A DNA stretch of 64,000 nt from Simmondsia chinensis (GCA_018398585.1 JAGTTD010000013.1:32443131-32507130), one strand, 5' to 3'; positions 12,023-23,523 are shown, counted from the first letter of the stretch. Notes: a model not told the origin generated them from the letters alone. Numbers and translations: made by a program.

Positions 12023-12204
12023 GGCTCATTAATAAGACTCAAGGAATCATTGCCTTTTGACATTGGAGCAATTTTGTCTCCAAAAAGAATCCCTTAAATT
12101 AATAAATAAATTGTATGAAATAAAGGAATTATGAAAGTCATTATGCCTAAATTACCCGACAAGTTAGTGTTAATCACTTGATTAAGGCAAAGTGCTACAT
12201 ATAT

Positions 12205-12330
12205 TTCTTTTCCGATAATTAGCGATATAACTCGCAATACAGTAAATGATGCACCCACAGAAGCAGGGCCCGAGAGAAAAAGAAACAAGACTCACACAAA
12301 AACAGAAATAAGACCAAACTAAATGTCAAA
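12205..12330 (-). mobile_element. LINE-like 3' end fragment
   Basis: TTTTCCGATAATTAGCGATA and GAAGCAGGGCCCGAG match the repeated LINE-like terminus. Confidence 0.45.
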
Positions 12331-12384
12331 AACATTAGGGGACACTTCGGAGCCCATCAATTAATACACTAGCTGGCGAAGATC

Positions 12385-12620
12385 CCAACCAATATTTGAT
12401 ACAGTTGTTAAAAATTCTATATGTGAGTCTAATAGAATTTCACGTTAAAGTTGTGAGAAAAAAGAGATTAATATATAAGGCTGGTGGGTTACTCTACCTA
12501 ATGTTAATGAGTTTTAGGATAAAATCTCACTTGGACTTATATGTGGATCTCATATATATGCTACCAGACCTAAGGCCCGATGAAATTTTACAGCAATCAA
12601 TGTTTCGTGTAATTTCCTCA
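12385..12620 (+). repeat. Dispersed repeat T (TRIM-like), copy 1
   Basis: Shares TATGTGAGTCTAATAGAATT, GGTGGGTTACTC and GATGAAATTTTACAGC with copies at 19660-19805, 24142-24480, 25085-25262, 32300-32480 and 42300-42690. The class is uncertain; the unit sometimes repeats at both ends like a TRIM. Confidence 0.5.
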
Positions 12621-12734
12621 GGAGCACAGGGGAATTCGTGGCACCATGCTTTTAGTCAAAATCTAGTCCTTATCTTGATACTCCAAAAGAAGTCATCCTC
12701 TATTGAACGGCCTTCATCCAACACAATCTTATTA

Positions 12735-12882
12735 TAGTATAACCTCGATAAATTAATAACCTTGATTAAATAATATTTTTTGCCGGTCCCGACCTGGGAC
12801 CAGTGTGGTAAATAATATCTCGATTAATTAATAAATTTTCATGATTCCAATAGTATTAATTTATAAAGGTTATACTATACTT
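12735..12882. mobile_element. MITE with long terminal inverted repeats
   Basis: AGTATAACCTCGATAAATTA at the left is the near-complement of TAATTTATAAAGGTTATACT at the right. The core GGTCCCGACCTGGGACC is also palindromic. Confidence 0.75.
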
Positions 12883-12889
12883 GAATTCC

Positions 12890-13220
12890 AAATAGTCAAA
12901 CGACCACAAAGAACCTCATAATCCAAGTTCTTTTTCTAAAACTTACGCCCCACGTAACACGAGAGCCAATGATCAAAAAGTTGCTTAATAGACTTCAATG
13001 CAACCCAAAGAACGCCCCAAAGGTCTACACCAAATACTCCACAAGATCCTACAGCCAATAAATAGGTGATAGGTTCCTTCCACACAACCTCACAAATTTG
13101 GCACCATGGTCAGACTCGAGAATAATGCCCAAGTTTGAAACCACAGTGAAAAATTGAACCCAAATGATTTATCTAATTCTTGGAGTTTCCGACCAATAAG
13201 TTATGTCAGCTACTAATTAG
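12890..13220. other. Spacer
   Basis: No gene or repeat family supported. Confidence 0.4.
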
Positions 13221-13225
13221 ATTTT

Positions 13226-13405
13226 TTGGTAACGAGAGATTGGGTTGCCCCAACCAACCCCGGCCCACAAGAACAGCCCACAAGCCCCTATTAGCAAGTA
13301 AGTCATGAGTATATCCTCAGCAAGAATCGAACTCCTCACCCCTGGACGATGACCGCATGGGTAGGAGACGCCACCAACTGAGATGCTCTGATGATAGGCT
13401 GCTAC
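13226..13405 (-). mobile_element. tRNA-derived SINE (family 2)
   Basis: On the minus strand the head has TCAGTTGGTGGC (A box-like) and GGAGTTCGATTCTTG (B box-like), followed by a body ending CTCGTTACCAAAAAA. A second copy lies at 52930-53085. The boxes resemble those of functional plant tRNA-derived SINEs. Confidence 0.65.
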
Positions 13406-13508
13406 CAATTAGATTGCTCTGGACTAAAAGCTTATAGGCATTAACACCCAAAAAATGGCTGTCTTTTGTCTGCATTTCAACTAGCACTTTCTATTTGTCA
13501 TGTTAATT

Positions 13509-13668
13509 AAATAATTAGGGTAATGATATTGCCAGGACACAATCGTTATTATCAGAGTAATATCATAATTTTCAGCGTAATTTTGTGACTCTCATTATTT
13601 GTAAGTTATATTATTACTCTGACAATAACAATTTTTGCCTTGACAATAACTACTCTCAATAATTATAA
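13509..13668. mobile_element. MITE-like repeat, related to 9430-9737
   Basis: GGTAATGATATTGCCAG ... CTCTGACAATAAC shows partly inverted ends and shares motifs with the larger copy. Confidence 0.5.
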
Positions 13669-13919
13669 TTTTCTTTTTTCTTTAGTTTTTATTTTTGGGT
13701 TTTTTCTTATTACTTTGTCAAAAAAAAAAAAAAAATCTGTTTTTTAAGAAGTATTTTTGTAAAAAGTGCCTTTGATTGATAGGGGTATTTTTGTCAAAAA
13801 TATTTTAGTTTTCGATTTGCATCTATTGTAAAAGAGAAGTATTATATTCTGCTTCTACTTAAAAGTAAAAAAAAAAAAAGGGTTCCACTTCTATTCGAAA
13901 GAACTTTCCTTTTCACGTC

Positions 13920-14065
13920 AAACGAGTTACTTAGTAAACCCGGCCTGTGCAGCGACCCACACACCATAAGAGCCAGTTAAGTCAGGGATTCCTCAAAGAG
14001 AAGTTCAAGGAGGAAATTGAACTCTAAACCTTTTGGCCTAAAGCAACACTCTATCCCCTCGCATG
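13920..14065 (-). mobile_element. tRNA-derived SINE (family 3)
   Basis: On the minus strand GAGTTCAATTTCCTC is B box-like. The body includes the complement of AGCCAGTTAAGTCAGG. Abuts the GAGCTC-type repeat that hosts the LTR element at 14155. Confidence 0.6.
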
Positions 14066-14154
14066 TTGGCTCGTCATAAAGCTCGAAGAGCTCTGCTCGT
14101 TTTAAGCTCGAGCCGAGCTGGGCCAACTCGTTGAACTTGTCGAGCGAGCCTAAG

Positions 14155-14401
14155 TGTCACGGGCCTCCTTTGGCTGACACTGTCCCCGGTGCTCAATAAG
14201 CAAACATATGCCATATGGGGTCTCCTTAGCCTGTCCGATACTAATGCGTATTGATTGTGTTCAGGTATGTCCATGGTATGCCCTGTATTTCATCTCTTGA
14301 AGGTGCATATTGCTGCTTGTTGACCATAGGGGATAGGCTAGCCCGGCCCTAGCCTCAGGGGCCTGGGCGCGGCACGGGTGATCTGCACTCATCTCGTGAC
14401 A
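14155..14401 (+). repeat. LTR type A, left end of element 1
   Basis: 247 bp with TG...CA ends and inverted tips. By eye about 85% identical to 31621-31866. Confidence 0.85.
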
Positions 14402-14403
14402 GT

Positions 14404-14415
14404 TGGTATCAGAGC
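14404..14415 (+). promoter_or_regulatory. tRNA-Met primer-binding site
   Basis: TGGTATCAGAGC lies two bases after the CA end of the left LTR, the standard plant LTR-retrotransposon primer-binding site. Confidence 0.85.
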
Positions 14416-14968
14416 CTAAAAAGACTTCGTTCTCTACCATGACAGTGTGGGGGCGAGTCAGTTTTGGGATATGTGATGTGAAGCTTTCATGTGTTGGAAT
14501 GCTTTCCTACGCTACTTTGATGCCGCTGGTGTATGAATCTGCGCAGTGGAATGTCTGCGCCATCATATAGTCCGTGGTGGTTGGGTGTGCAGGAGCACTC
14601 GAATCACTTGGATCCTATTGTTGGATAACACGAGTTTAAGTGGGGGAGACCTCTACGTCAAGGCAAAGACAGATGAGGTGTTGTAGTCGCGGTGACGGGC
14701 ACCAAAGGAGTCAGAGCCAAGACTAAGGCACAATAGGGTGCTGACCTAGTGAGAGTCAGAATTGGCTCTACAGCATGCAGACACTGTTCGGTTAAGGGAA
14801 GTCCGATGCCTACACTAGTTGTTGTGAATGGGGGCCCTTAAGGGAAGTGGCCCCTCTAAAGGGAACAGTGGTGTGTGCCACTTATGGTTTGAGCTGGAGG
14901 TGTGGCCAAGGTAGGGTATCTTCATCTTCTGAGTGGAAAGTTACTCATCACTGTGGGTTTTTGGTGTT

Positions 14969-15246
14969 GTCGTTGGGCAAGCATCAGATATGTCGTGTGT
15001 CAACGATGCAGGGAAGCGATGGCAAACCGCCTCATAGTTGTCATCGGGCGAGCATCAGTTATGTCGTGTGTCGACGATGCCGGGAAGCAATGGCAACATG
15101 TGTGGGGTTGAGACTTACGGTCGGCGGGGAACAATCCGAGTCCATATGGGACTGGCCCGTAGTGGCTCTACAAGTTCAGTTGTCGTTGGGCGAGCGTCAT
15201 ATGTCGTGTGTTGACGATGCCGGGAAGCAGTGGCAACAAGTGTGGG
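14969..15246 (+). repeat. Three diverged ~62-nt repeats inside element 1
   Basis: Units beginning GTTGTCGTTGGGC near 14969, GTTGTCATCGGGC near 15038 and GTTGTCGTTGGGC near 15179 each contain ATGTCGTGTGT, GACGATGC and GGGAAGC-TGGCAA. Confidence 0.75.
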
Positions 15247-15912
15247 GAAGACTGATCACGAAAGGAAGTGGTCGAATTGGTGTGGAGTCGTGGGGCTCTT
15301 AAAAGTTCTCCAAGAGTGGAGGCAAACTGAAGTGTGGCCCAGGAGGGGTCGAGCCGTGGTGGCTCTCAACATCCTCTAAGTATGGGGATGGACAAGTCTA
15401 AAGTGAGACTTTGTCGGTGAGCGTAGAGTTTTGTTAATGTTGAAGTCTTGCTGAATGGAACAAGAAGTTGCGGAGAAGAGCTGTGTCAGAGGACGGGGTT
15501 CGCAGTGTATCCCACATTAAGAGTAGTGTCAGCTTGTCCCAAGGAGTTGTTCAAGAGCCAACGTTTCGATCCATTAACGGATCTCACGTGGTAGGGGAAC
15601 CAAGGGAGATCGGGAAGTATCAACCGCGTCTCGAGGAGACGGGCCTTGGGGAGTCTGGGAAGGCCTTCTATTTGGTGCTCGAACAGCTTTCAAGAGTTGT
15701 AGAGCAGCTTCTCGACTGGTGTAAGTGCAAGTGGGAGCTTTTGCTAGGGGCGACTACGTGAAGGACGAGCTTATCCTTGTTTCCAGGCCGAGTCCTCTTG
15801 GGGCGTAGAGTTAGGCCATCACAGAGGTGATCTATAGAGGTAGTGGTGGCAAGAAGAGCAAGTCATGCTGAACAATGTCGACGAGGACGTCGACAGCTTA
15901 AGTGGGGGAGAA

Positions 15913-17366
15913 TGTCACGGTCCTGTTGTGGACCATGACACGGTGCGTTTGTGTGAGCCTTTGTGTCTTGTGCGCGCACCCTAGCCTCGGGGTGCGCAAC
16001 CCAGTGTCGTGCGCTGGGCGCAAGCCAACGCCGGTGTGCATCTCAACGCGAGCATATGGGAGCCCGTGTATGAGTGCATGTCGCGCGCTGAATGCAAGCA
16101 GTGTCACGAGCTGTGTCGCAAGTCATATCCCGGTTGCGGAAGTTCCCTTGTTAAGTAAGACAAAGGTCGTTGAAGTTGGGTTTGGGGGCATCAAGTGCCC
16201 TGACCCAGAATAGTGGTGCTAAATGGTTTACCCCGGTAACGGGGGCGAGCCTCAGTGCAGCTATGAGGGCAGCATGAGGTCTCCAAGTGAGTAGAACACT
16301 CCGTGGACACTGTGGTGGGCCCAAGGCCGACAGTGCGCGTAATTCGTCCAAGGAACGCTTGGTCCCTCGTCTGTGCTGTGCGACGCAATGTCAAAGCACT
16401 CCAGCTTGTTGGATTCAACCTTCAATCGGCAAGAGCACTCGTAGTGTTCGAGCCCTCTTGTGAGCGGCGGTGTGCACCAGCCCCTTTTACCGGTCTCGTG
16501 GCTTGATGGCACGGAGGTGGCAACATCGTGTTTGAGGGTAAGGTAGGGGCCGTTGGTCATAGGTCAACAGGCACCCAGGTTCGACGTTGGCTACGAGATG
16601 GTTGCCACTCGGGTGAGTGGCGTGCTACTTGTGCGGGATCATATGAGCTCCCCATAAGGACAGCGGCCTCGAACACGAGGAGGGCCTAAGGGACGTTGGG
16701 GCCCTTGGGTGTTGTTCTGGACTAGGACTATGTCAGTCTGCTCTTAAGAGTGAGCCGACACTGTGAAGGACTTGTGGCATTGAGAGTGACCCGAGTAGTT
16801 GAGACGCAGGATTGAGACTCAAAGGGGTGCCAGTGAGGTCCGACATAGTGATGGTGTCCGGTGGGTGTGCCGGCCCACCGAGCAGGGACCCTAGAAGTTG
16901 AGATGCATTGTCGAAACAGAAGGGTCATCGATGGGGCACGACCTAAGGAAAGGAGGGCGGCCGAGGTGCCGGCCCTTGAGTAGGCGCATGGGTGCTCAAA
17001 GAGCTTAATGGACCGATGTGGATGACTAGACATTGGGGCGCTGGTATGCGTCTAAGTGTTGTGTTGGCAAGGGAACCTATTGATGGGTCACGCTCCAGAG
17101 TTTGAGGCCTTGAAGTTTGGTTGGTCATCCGTATGCCACTAAGTGGGATTTGCTTTTGGGGTCATGAGACTTGAGTGAATCTGTGACACATGGTGGGACT
17201 CTCGGGTAGAGAAAGGTTGTGCTTGTCAAGTCATGTGCATCTCAAGAAAGAAAAAGTATGTCATGAGGGGTGAAAGAGCCTCTCTCAGGGTAAGGCTGGC
17301 CTTGACTCAGTAGAGTCTTGGCGCCGCACGGTCCTTTGTTCCTCTCAGCAAATTGGGACCGTGACA
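15913..17366 (+). repeat. Terminal block B, right end of element 1
   Basis: Starts TGTCACGGTCC right after the polypurine tract and ends GGACCGTGACA next to the target duplication. At 1454 bp and GC-rich it differs from LTR A. Frames within it show no protein family. Confidence 0.65.
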
Positions 17367-17904
17367 CTAAGCCTAGTAAAGCTCGAGCTTGTAGGTTCGC
17401 GAATCTAAACGATCCTAAGCGAGCTATGCTTAAGGTAATATATTTGCTTAAATATTATCCAATGAAGCCAAAATTGATTGTAAATGAGCCAAGCCTTAAG
17501 TTAAACAAGCCCAAACGAGCACAAATTAAGCTTAAATAAGCAGAAATATTGTAAACTTAATTCGAAGCTCGTTGAGCTTAAATCGAGCCTAGCCAAGGTC
17601 CAGCTTGAACTTTCCGAGCTCAGCGAGCTTCGAGCTAAGCCGGAGCATGAACCGAACTTAATGCAAATGAGCCGAGCCTCAAGCATGGGAGGCTCGAGCT
17701 CGGCTCTACTCAAATACACTCATATTCCTACCACTGAGACAAGGTCTCGATGAGTCGATATCAAAAAGTCATTAAGTGAGTACAGCACAGTCGATAATTG
17801 ACGTATGAATATTCCTCCAATCACTCCGAGGACTCGCAGCCGACACCCACACACTTACCAACTAATTTTTTTTTATTAATTTCCCCTCATTTTATTAATT
17901 TATT

Positions 17905-18297
17905 TATTAAATTATTTATACTAAAAGTACCTGTATTTTATTTATTATATTAATTTAGTCCTTATACTTTTAATTATATCAGTTTAGTCCCTATACAATT
18001 CAAAATGTGTCAATTTAGTCTTTTGATCAAATTAAAGTTAAAAATATTGACGTAATTTTGAAGTGCAAAATTATGTTAGATGCAAATAACTTATTATAAA
18101 TCCATCCGTTTACTCAATTAAACTCAACTCGTGGCTTAACTATTAAAAATTTCGTTAAAATTTAACATAAAATTTTCTCTAAGGACCAAATTGATGCATT
18201 TTGAATTATACATGGACTAAATTGACACAATTACAAGTACAAGCACTAAATTGATATAATAGATAAAGTACAAGGACCTTTGGCGTATATAACCCTT
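17905..18297. mobile_element. MITE family M1, copy 1
   Basis: AT-rich unit with inverted ends (TTTAGTCCTTATACTTTTAA and AAAAGTACAAG-ACTAAATTG style). Other copies lie at 29785-30153, 31867-32010 (partial), 38452-38820 and 62583-62930. Confidence 0.65.
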
Positions 18298-18299
18298 TA

Positions 18300-19655
18300 T
18301 TTATTTATTAAATAAATAATTAAATAATTAATCTTGGCATGTGTGCTCCATTTTTCGAACTTCATTGGCTGGCCCCTTTTATTCATTACTAATCATTATA
18401 AATTATTAATTTGGGAATATACCATGGATGATTGATGCAAAGCGGTGACGTGAAATCGATTTTGAACACATCAAAATTGAAGAATAACTCGGAATCCATC
18501 GAAAGAGAGAGAAGTAACTTAGGTTTTTTGTATTTATAATTTGATGAATGAGTTATAGAACGACTATAGTGAATATTTACAGGCAAATAAAAAACCTCTA
18601 AACTACGAAATTACGAAAATGCCCTAAAGTACGAAGTTACGAAAATGCCATTAAACTAATCGGAAAGCATAAGAGTGGTCCAAAAACACATTTAGATGTT
18701 GAATATAGGGAAAGTAGGTGGGGCTAGCGGCAAAGCGGTTGCGGTTGTATTGTTCAATCCAATAGCTTCGGTTTGACAGGTTACAGGCGCCCTAACCCAT
18801 TACATATTAAAAGTTATAGGCATTTGAAGGTGCCTGCATAAATTAATGCTTCTAGCCCACCCGTTTGGGTTTCCGGCATCCAACTGCTCCTCAAACTCTT
18901 CAACTGCTTGTCCTACATCAATGGTAACTAAAGATTGTATATTAATTATGTTGTTAACAGTATAAAATTATTTTTTATTTTTACCCAACAGCCTAAACTT
19001 TTGAAACAGGTAGTTCCTGGACATGGAACCAAAGCTCGGGAACCTTGACTGACAAGAACACGAACAAGATCAGACTTAATAATTCTCAAGGTTAATGTGG
19101 GCTAAATCAATTTGTGTTGCCAATCCAAGATTAAAATATGCAAGCTTGAGGCTTGATAATCAAAACCGTAGACCAGTGGAATAATTTACATTCAGTATAC
19201 CAGTGAATGTAAGAGATTATGATAGCGAGTACGTAGAGAATGTACCTTCTCGAACACCGTTTCCAACACTCTGATTGTATTTGCATGAGCGAAATGAATG
19301 TTACAATTATGACTACTCCTAAGGAAAAGAACGGAAACCATAGTGTGTGTAAGGATGAATTGCTCGAAGAATTTGTAATGTTGTTCTTCCAAAATGTCAT
19401 GCAAGCACGATGTTGGCCTCGAGCCTTCCATGATCTATCAGGATTCCTCCAAAAACGAAATGTGTTGGCGTCAACGAACTTCTTCTCCACGTCACCCAAC
19501 TCCTTAACTGTTCTTAAGGCCCATGTCTTTTTTAGCATCCCAAGTGTCCCGGACTCCTATATAACTGTTTAGAATGCTTATTTTCCTTGAGTTATTTCCA
19601 ATCATAGTGCACATGCCACATTAAATAAAACAGTAGACGAAAATCATTAAAATTC
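18300..19655. other. Spacer with unclassified sequence
   Basis: Contains a 24-bp tandem repeat (TACGAAATTACGAAAATGCC) near 18604-18653. Open frames overlap on both strands at 19131-19572; the minus-strand one could encode two hydrophobic segments. None matches a family I know and no splice context supports a gene. Confidence 0.4.
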
Positions 19656-19659
19656 ACTA

Positions 19660-19805
19660 GCTCTTCAGGCCCGACCCACAGAGTTGACATACATGAGATC
19701 CACGAATAAGCCCAAGTGAGGTTCCATTCTATAACCAATAGGCATCAGGTTGAGTAACTCACTAAACTTATATGTTAATCTCTACTGTCTAACAACTCTT
19801 ATTTA
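19660..19805 (-). repeat. Dispersed repeat T, minus strand
   Basis: Complement of the unit at 32300-32480: GACCCACAGAGTTGACATAC ... GAGTAACTCACTAAACTTAT. Confidence 0.5.
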
Positions 19806-20042
19806 GAAATAATTTTTACCAGATTTATATATAAAGTTCTTCAAAAAAATATTTTCCATTAAAACAAACCGAGCAGAAAGAAACAGAGAGAAAGGAGCAG
19901 GGCAATCTATGGTTACTTGAAAAAGGTGGCAATTGAATGGCCGCAAACCCAACAAAACTACCACTTGTACTCCCTCCTTACACCTCCTCCCCAATTATAG
20001 TTATACTGACGGTCCCCTACAGATATAGCCTATTGACAGAAA

Positions 20043-20524
20043 ATACTGACGGCTAATTATGCTATTCGGGTTTGATTTCCATTACGGGTATTCTGGTTCT
20101 TCTTTGTGGGGAATTTAAGGGTTATTTTACTGTTGTAGAGAATGCTGACGTCCAAATACGTCATCCAGGTTCCATAAACACTAGCGACATTGTCGTTCCC
20201 CTTTATGGAGAATTTAAGGGGTATTTCACTGTTGCGGAGAATGGCGACAGCTAACCCAACCGCCCATGTTCAATCTCCACTAGGGACATTGTGGTTCCCT
20301 TTTAAGGGGAATTTAAGGTGTATTTCACAGTCGCGGAGAACGCTGACAGCTAACCATGTTACTCGGGTTCAATCTCCACTAAGGATATTGTGGTTCCCCT
20401 TTATGGAGGAATTTAAGGGGTATTTCATTGTCGTAGAGGATGTTGACAGCCAACCAAGTCACCCGGGTTCAATCTCCACTGGCAATATTGTGGTTCCCCT
20501 TTATTGGGAATTTAAGAGATACTC
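20043..20524 (+). repeat. ~99-bp tandem repeat, nearly five units
   Basis: ATTGTGGTTCCCCTTTATGG-type starts fall near 20090, 20189, 20288, 20387 and 20487, a spacing of 99-100 bp. Each full unit has GAATTTAAGGGGTATTTCA, GCTGACAGC-AACC and CGGGTTCAATCTCCACT; the last resembles a tRNA T-arm/B box. Confidence 0.85.
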
Positions 20525-20956
20525 CGGCACCCCTCCCTCAAGACATTACCAATCTAAAAAAATTATAATTATACTTATTTTACAGGGTCTTTTACAAAAA
20601 AAATAACTGTAAAATTTTTTATTTTTCACTTAATCACAGAGCTCCTTTAATTTTTCGAAAAATCGCCTCCCAAGGTCAGAAACTTTCCGATCAACCAGTC
20701 TTGACCCTTTTTTAAAAAAAAAGGAAAACCTCTATCCCAACTATTATACCCCTTCACTTTCGTTGATATTTAAAATAATCTGTCATATCAAGAGGGGTGT
20801 TTTAGTCAATCTATTATAATGGCTATTTAAAGTACTTGTCATATCATTTTTCTCCCCGGAATATGATGTCATCACCCCGAAGAGGATGCTATTTATTAAT
20901 ATGATGAAAAAAATGAACCCTTTTCATTATTTTTACAAATATCAGAGTACTAAAAT

Positions 20957-21916
20957 TAGGGGTGTAAAAGAGCCGAGCACCCCTTTGTTCGAACTCGAGT
21001 TCGATAAGGTTTATCGAGCATTTCTAACCCTTGTTCGAACTTGGTTCGATAAGAATATAGTGTGCTCGACACTCATCTCTACTCGGCCTGTTAGGCTTAT
21101 CAAGCTGAGTTGAGCTCATTATCGAGTCGAGTCAAGCTCATTATCGAGCCCAATCAAGTTTAAAACCGAGCCAAGCTCGCAATCAAGTCGAGCTCATTAA
21201 CAAGCCGAGTTTTTTAAGTTATTATCGAGCCATTATCGAATCATTTTTGAACCAATACTAACTTTATCGAGCTCATAACGAGCTCATATCGAGCCCTTAT
21301 CAAACTGTTCGTGAACATTAGAGAGCCGAGCACCCCTGTTCGAACTCAGCTCGCTAAGCTTATCGAGCCTTCATAATGTTAAGGTTTCAAAGATTTCTCT
21401 TGAACCTTAACCTTGGTTGGGATAGAGAGAGTATGAGATGAGAAAAGAATATAGAGTTTAGATGAGAAAGAAGGGAAAGGAGATGAGAAGTAGAGAGAAA
21501 TATCAAAAGATATCAATTCATTCATCAAAGTTATGAGATTACAAGCCTAAGCCTTACTATTTATACTACTTCCATAATATGATTTATTACATTACATCTA
21601 ACTCATGCTATAGCCGCCAACCACCTACTTAGCCGCCACTATGGACCGGCATTGACCACCTAAGCTCTAGACTTCACTTATTACATGACTCAACAAAAGC
21701 TTAAGCTACTAATTACATCAAGACTTATTCTAGTTACAATATCAACTAGCTAATACAACTTCCCTACACTAACTTTCATCATATAGCAGCAACCATGCAG
21801 CACCCGAAGCCCCCTAGATCCTCATCAAACCCGGATCATAACATATAAATACAAACAAGCCCTAATCGATTTCAAACAAGAGTAGTTCATCGAAAGTTCG
21901 GTTCATTTACACCCTT
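20957..21916. mobile_element. GAGCTC-rich hAT-like element, carrying a nested solo LTR
   Basis: Begins TTAGGGGTGTAAAAGAGCCG and ends GTTCATTTACACCCTTAA, inverted tips of the TAGGGGTGTA type. The interior alternates GAGCTC/CGAGCC motifs and is interrupted at 21377-21843. Confidence 0.65.
21377..21843 (-). mobile_element. Solo LTR nested in the GAGCTC element
   Basis: Plus-strand ends TGTTAAGGTTTC and GATCATAACA give TG...CA. Flanks CATAA and TATAA agree at 4 of 5. The minus strand has a TATA-like region (AGTATAAATAGTAAGG) and a pyrimidine-rich leader typical of a transcribed LTR. The GAGCTC element is contiguous across it. Confidence 0.7.
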
Positions 21917-22111
21917 AACTAAAATGTAAACAATTCGAATAAATTTTTATTTTTATTTTTTCTATTTATGGGCTTACTTGAAGGGGGAGGAAATAGAAGA
22001 AGGCCCACAAACATAAGAGTAGGGGGTTTTGGGGGGAGAAATGGGGACCAATACAAGCAGATATGGGCTTGTTTACATTGAGATTTCTGTATTTTTGTAT
22101 TTACTCGGAAA

Positions 22112-22228
22112 TAACCTCTCTTCAGCTTTATACCCTGAAGGGGGAAGGCTGCATACATCAACCCTCCTTAGACCCCGCTTTTGCGGGAGCCCTTGAGGCA
22201 CTGAGTTTGTTATTGTTGTTGTTGTACT
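22112..22228 (+). mobile_element. Au-like SINE body without 5S head
   Basis: ACCCTGAAGGGGGAAGGCTG ... GCGGGAGCCCTTGAGGCACT, ending TTGTTATTGTTGTTGTTG. Confidence 0.8.
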
Positions 22229-22770
22229 GTTATATTTACATAGTTATATTTTTGTAGTCCGACGTTTATAGAAATAATAAAAAAAAATTGACGTTTTTGA
22301 ATTAATAAAAGGTCCTGAGTTTTGTTGGTATTAATAAAAGGCCACTCTCCAACATAATGATGTCATTTTTTACCGACAGAGCTGATATGACAACAATTTT
22401 TTTTAATGTTAGGGTAATGACAAAAATACCCTTTTTTAAAACTCTATTACTAGTTAATGAGAAATATATTTTTCTTTATTTTGTGTATAAAATCACCTTT
22501 TTGCTTTATAAAAACTTGACCAAATAGTCACTAAAAGTCTACTTAATCAAATTTCTTTTTCCGAGATTTTAAGAGTATTTGATCAAGAAAAAAAAAAGTA
22601 ATTTTTAATAAAAAATAGAAGTTTTTTCTACTTTTAACTGAAAGTTGAAAATATTTTTTTTTTTTTTAAAGTAAAAGTAGCAATGAAAAGTAAAAAATTT
22701 TCAGAAGTATTTTTAGTCTTTCTGTTAAAAAGTTGCTTTTTTAGAAACATTTTTTGTGAAAAGAAAAAAT
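22229..22770. other. AT-rich spacer
   Basis: T- and A-rich tracts; no gene recognised. Confidence 0.4.
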
Positions 22771-22771
22771 T

Positions 22772-23080
22772 TTTAGGCCTTGTTTGTTTACAACATGAAT
22801 TAAATTTTTGCGGAAAATTGTATTTTTTGATAATTTAATTCCCGTGTTAATTTTTTAGAAAGTAGGTAAAATATGTCTGGTTACTAGGATGGGAAATAGA
22901 ACTTTCTTAGGAAGGTTAGTTCAAAACAAAGAAATTAGAACTTACCTGAAAGCTAGGTAAGTTACTCCCTACTTTTTGAAGGAATTGGTTGTATTCTGTC
23001 TACTTTATGCCAACCAAACAAGAGCTTAAATTCATATTTCCTATTAATTTCTATTTCCACATCTATTTCCTGCATACCAG
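22772..23080. mobile_element. MITE-like repeat, GTTTGGTTG family
   Basis: GGCCTTGTTTGTTTACAAC at the left is roughly inverted to CAACCAAACAAGAGCTTAAA at the right. Related copies are at 39600-40545 and 61170-61490. Confidence 0.45.
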
Positions 23081-23523
23081 ACGAGTTCTTAGTTTTGTAT
23101 GTCTGTTTCTACTATAAAAGAAAAACATTGTTTTTTAGTTTGTATTTAAAACAGAAAAACAACCACTGTATCCCTTATTAAAAATATATTTTTTTAAAAA
23201 GTACTTTTATAAAAAGTACTTTTAAAAATAATTTTTTCACAGTTTGACTAAAAGACGAGCAGCACAGAGAGAGGATCATGTGCATGCCTGTCCATAATAA
23301 CACCCACATATAAGTACCTCATATTTTTTCCCTTATCTGAGTGAGCTGCCGTACATAGGGACCATCTGAGTCTGTGGGCACCGTCCGATGTTGATCGAAC
23401 GGTCACGATTCCTTCCAGCTCATTGTGTGTGTGTTTGTGTGTGACTCACCTCCACTTGGATCCCCCCATGAAACTACTATCGGATGTTAACGACTGTACA
23501 CGTGAGTCTAGTAAGAGTTCTAT

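Larger units (their letters stand above)
14155..17366 (+). mobile_element. Non-autonomous LTR element 1 with mismatched LTRs
   Basis: The left LTR ('A', 14155-14401, TGTCACGGGC...TCGTGACA) is followed by a primer-binding site TGGTATCAGAGC (14404-14415) complementary to initiator tRNA-Met. The interior is non-coding, and a polypurine tract AAGTGGGGGAGAA ends at 15912. The right terminal block ('B', 15913-17366, TGTCACGGTCC...GGACCGTGACA) is about 1454 bp and not recognisably homologous to A beyond the tips. A 5-bp duplication CTAAG flanks the whole (14150-14154, 17367-17371). No gag or pol frame is present, so it would depend on another element's proteins. Confidence 0.75.
14066..17727. mobile_element. 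GAGCTC-rich hAT-like element, interrupted
   Basis: 14066-14154 and 17372-17727 are the two halves of one copy of a family rich in AGCTCGAGC/GGCTCG. They become contiguous when 14155-17366 and one copy of CTAAG are removed, as the uninterrupted copy at 49140-49543 (complement) shows. Confidence 0.7.

Noticed and set aside
14404..14415. tRNA-Met gene fragment
   Set aside because: Only the 12-nt primer-binding complement is present next to an LTR; no cloverleaf.
19131..19572. Opposed 110- and 135-codon frames
   Set aside because: Unrecognised, overlap on both strands, and no promoter or splice evidence; left as spacer.
20043..20524. CRISPR-like array
   Set aside because: Units are ~99 bp, contiguous and without unique spacers, in a plant nuclear context.
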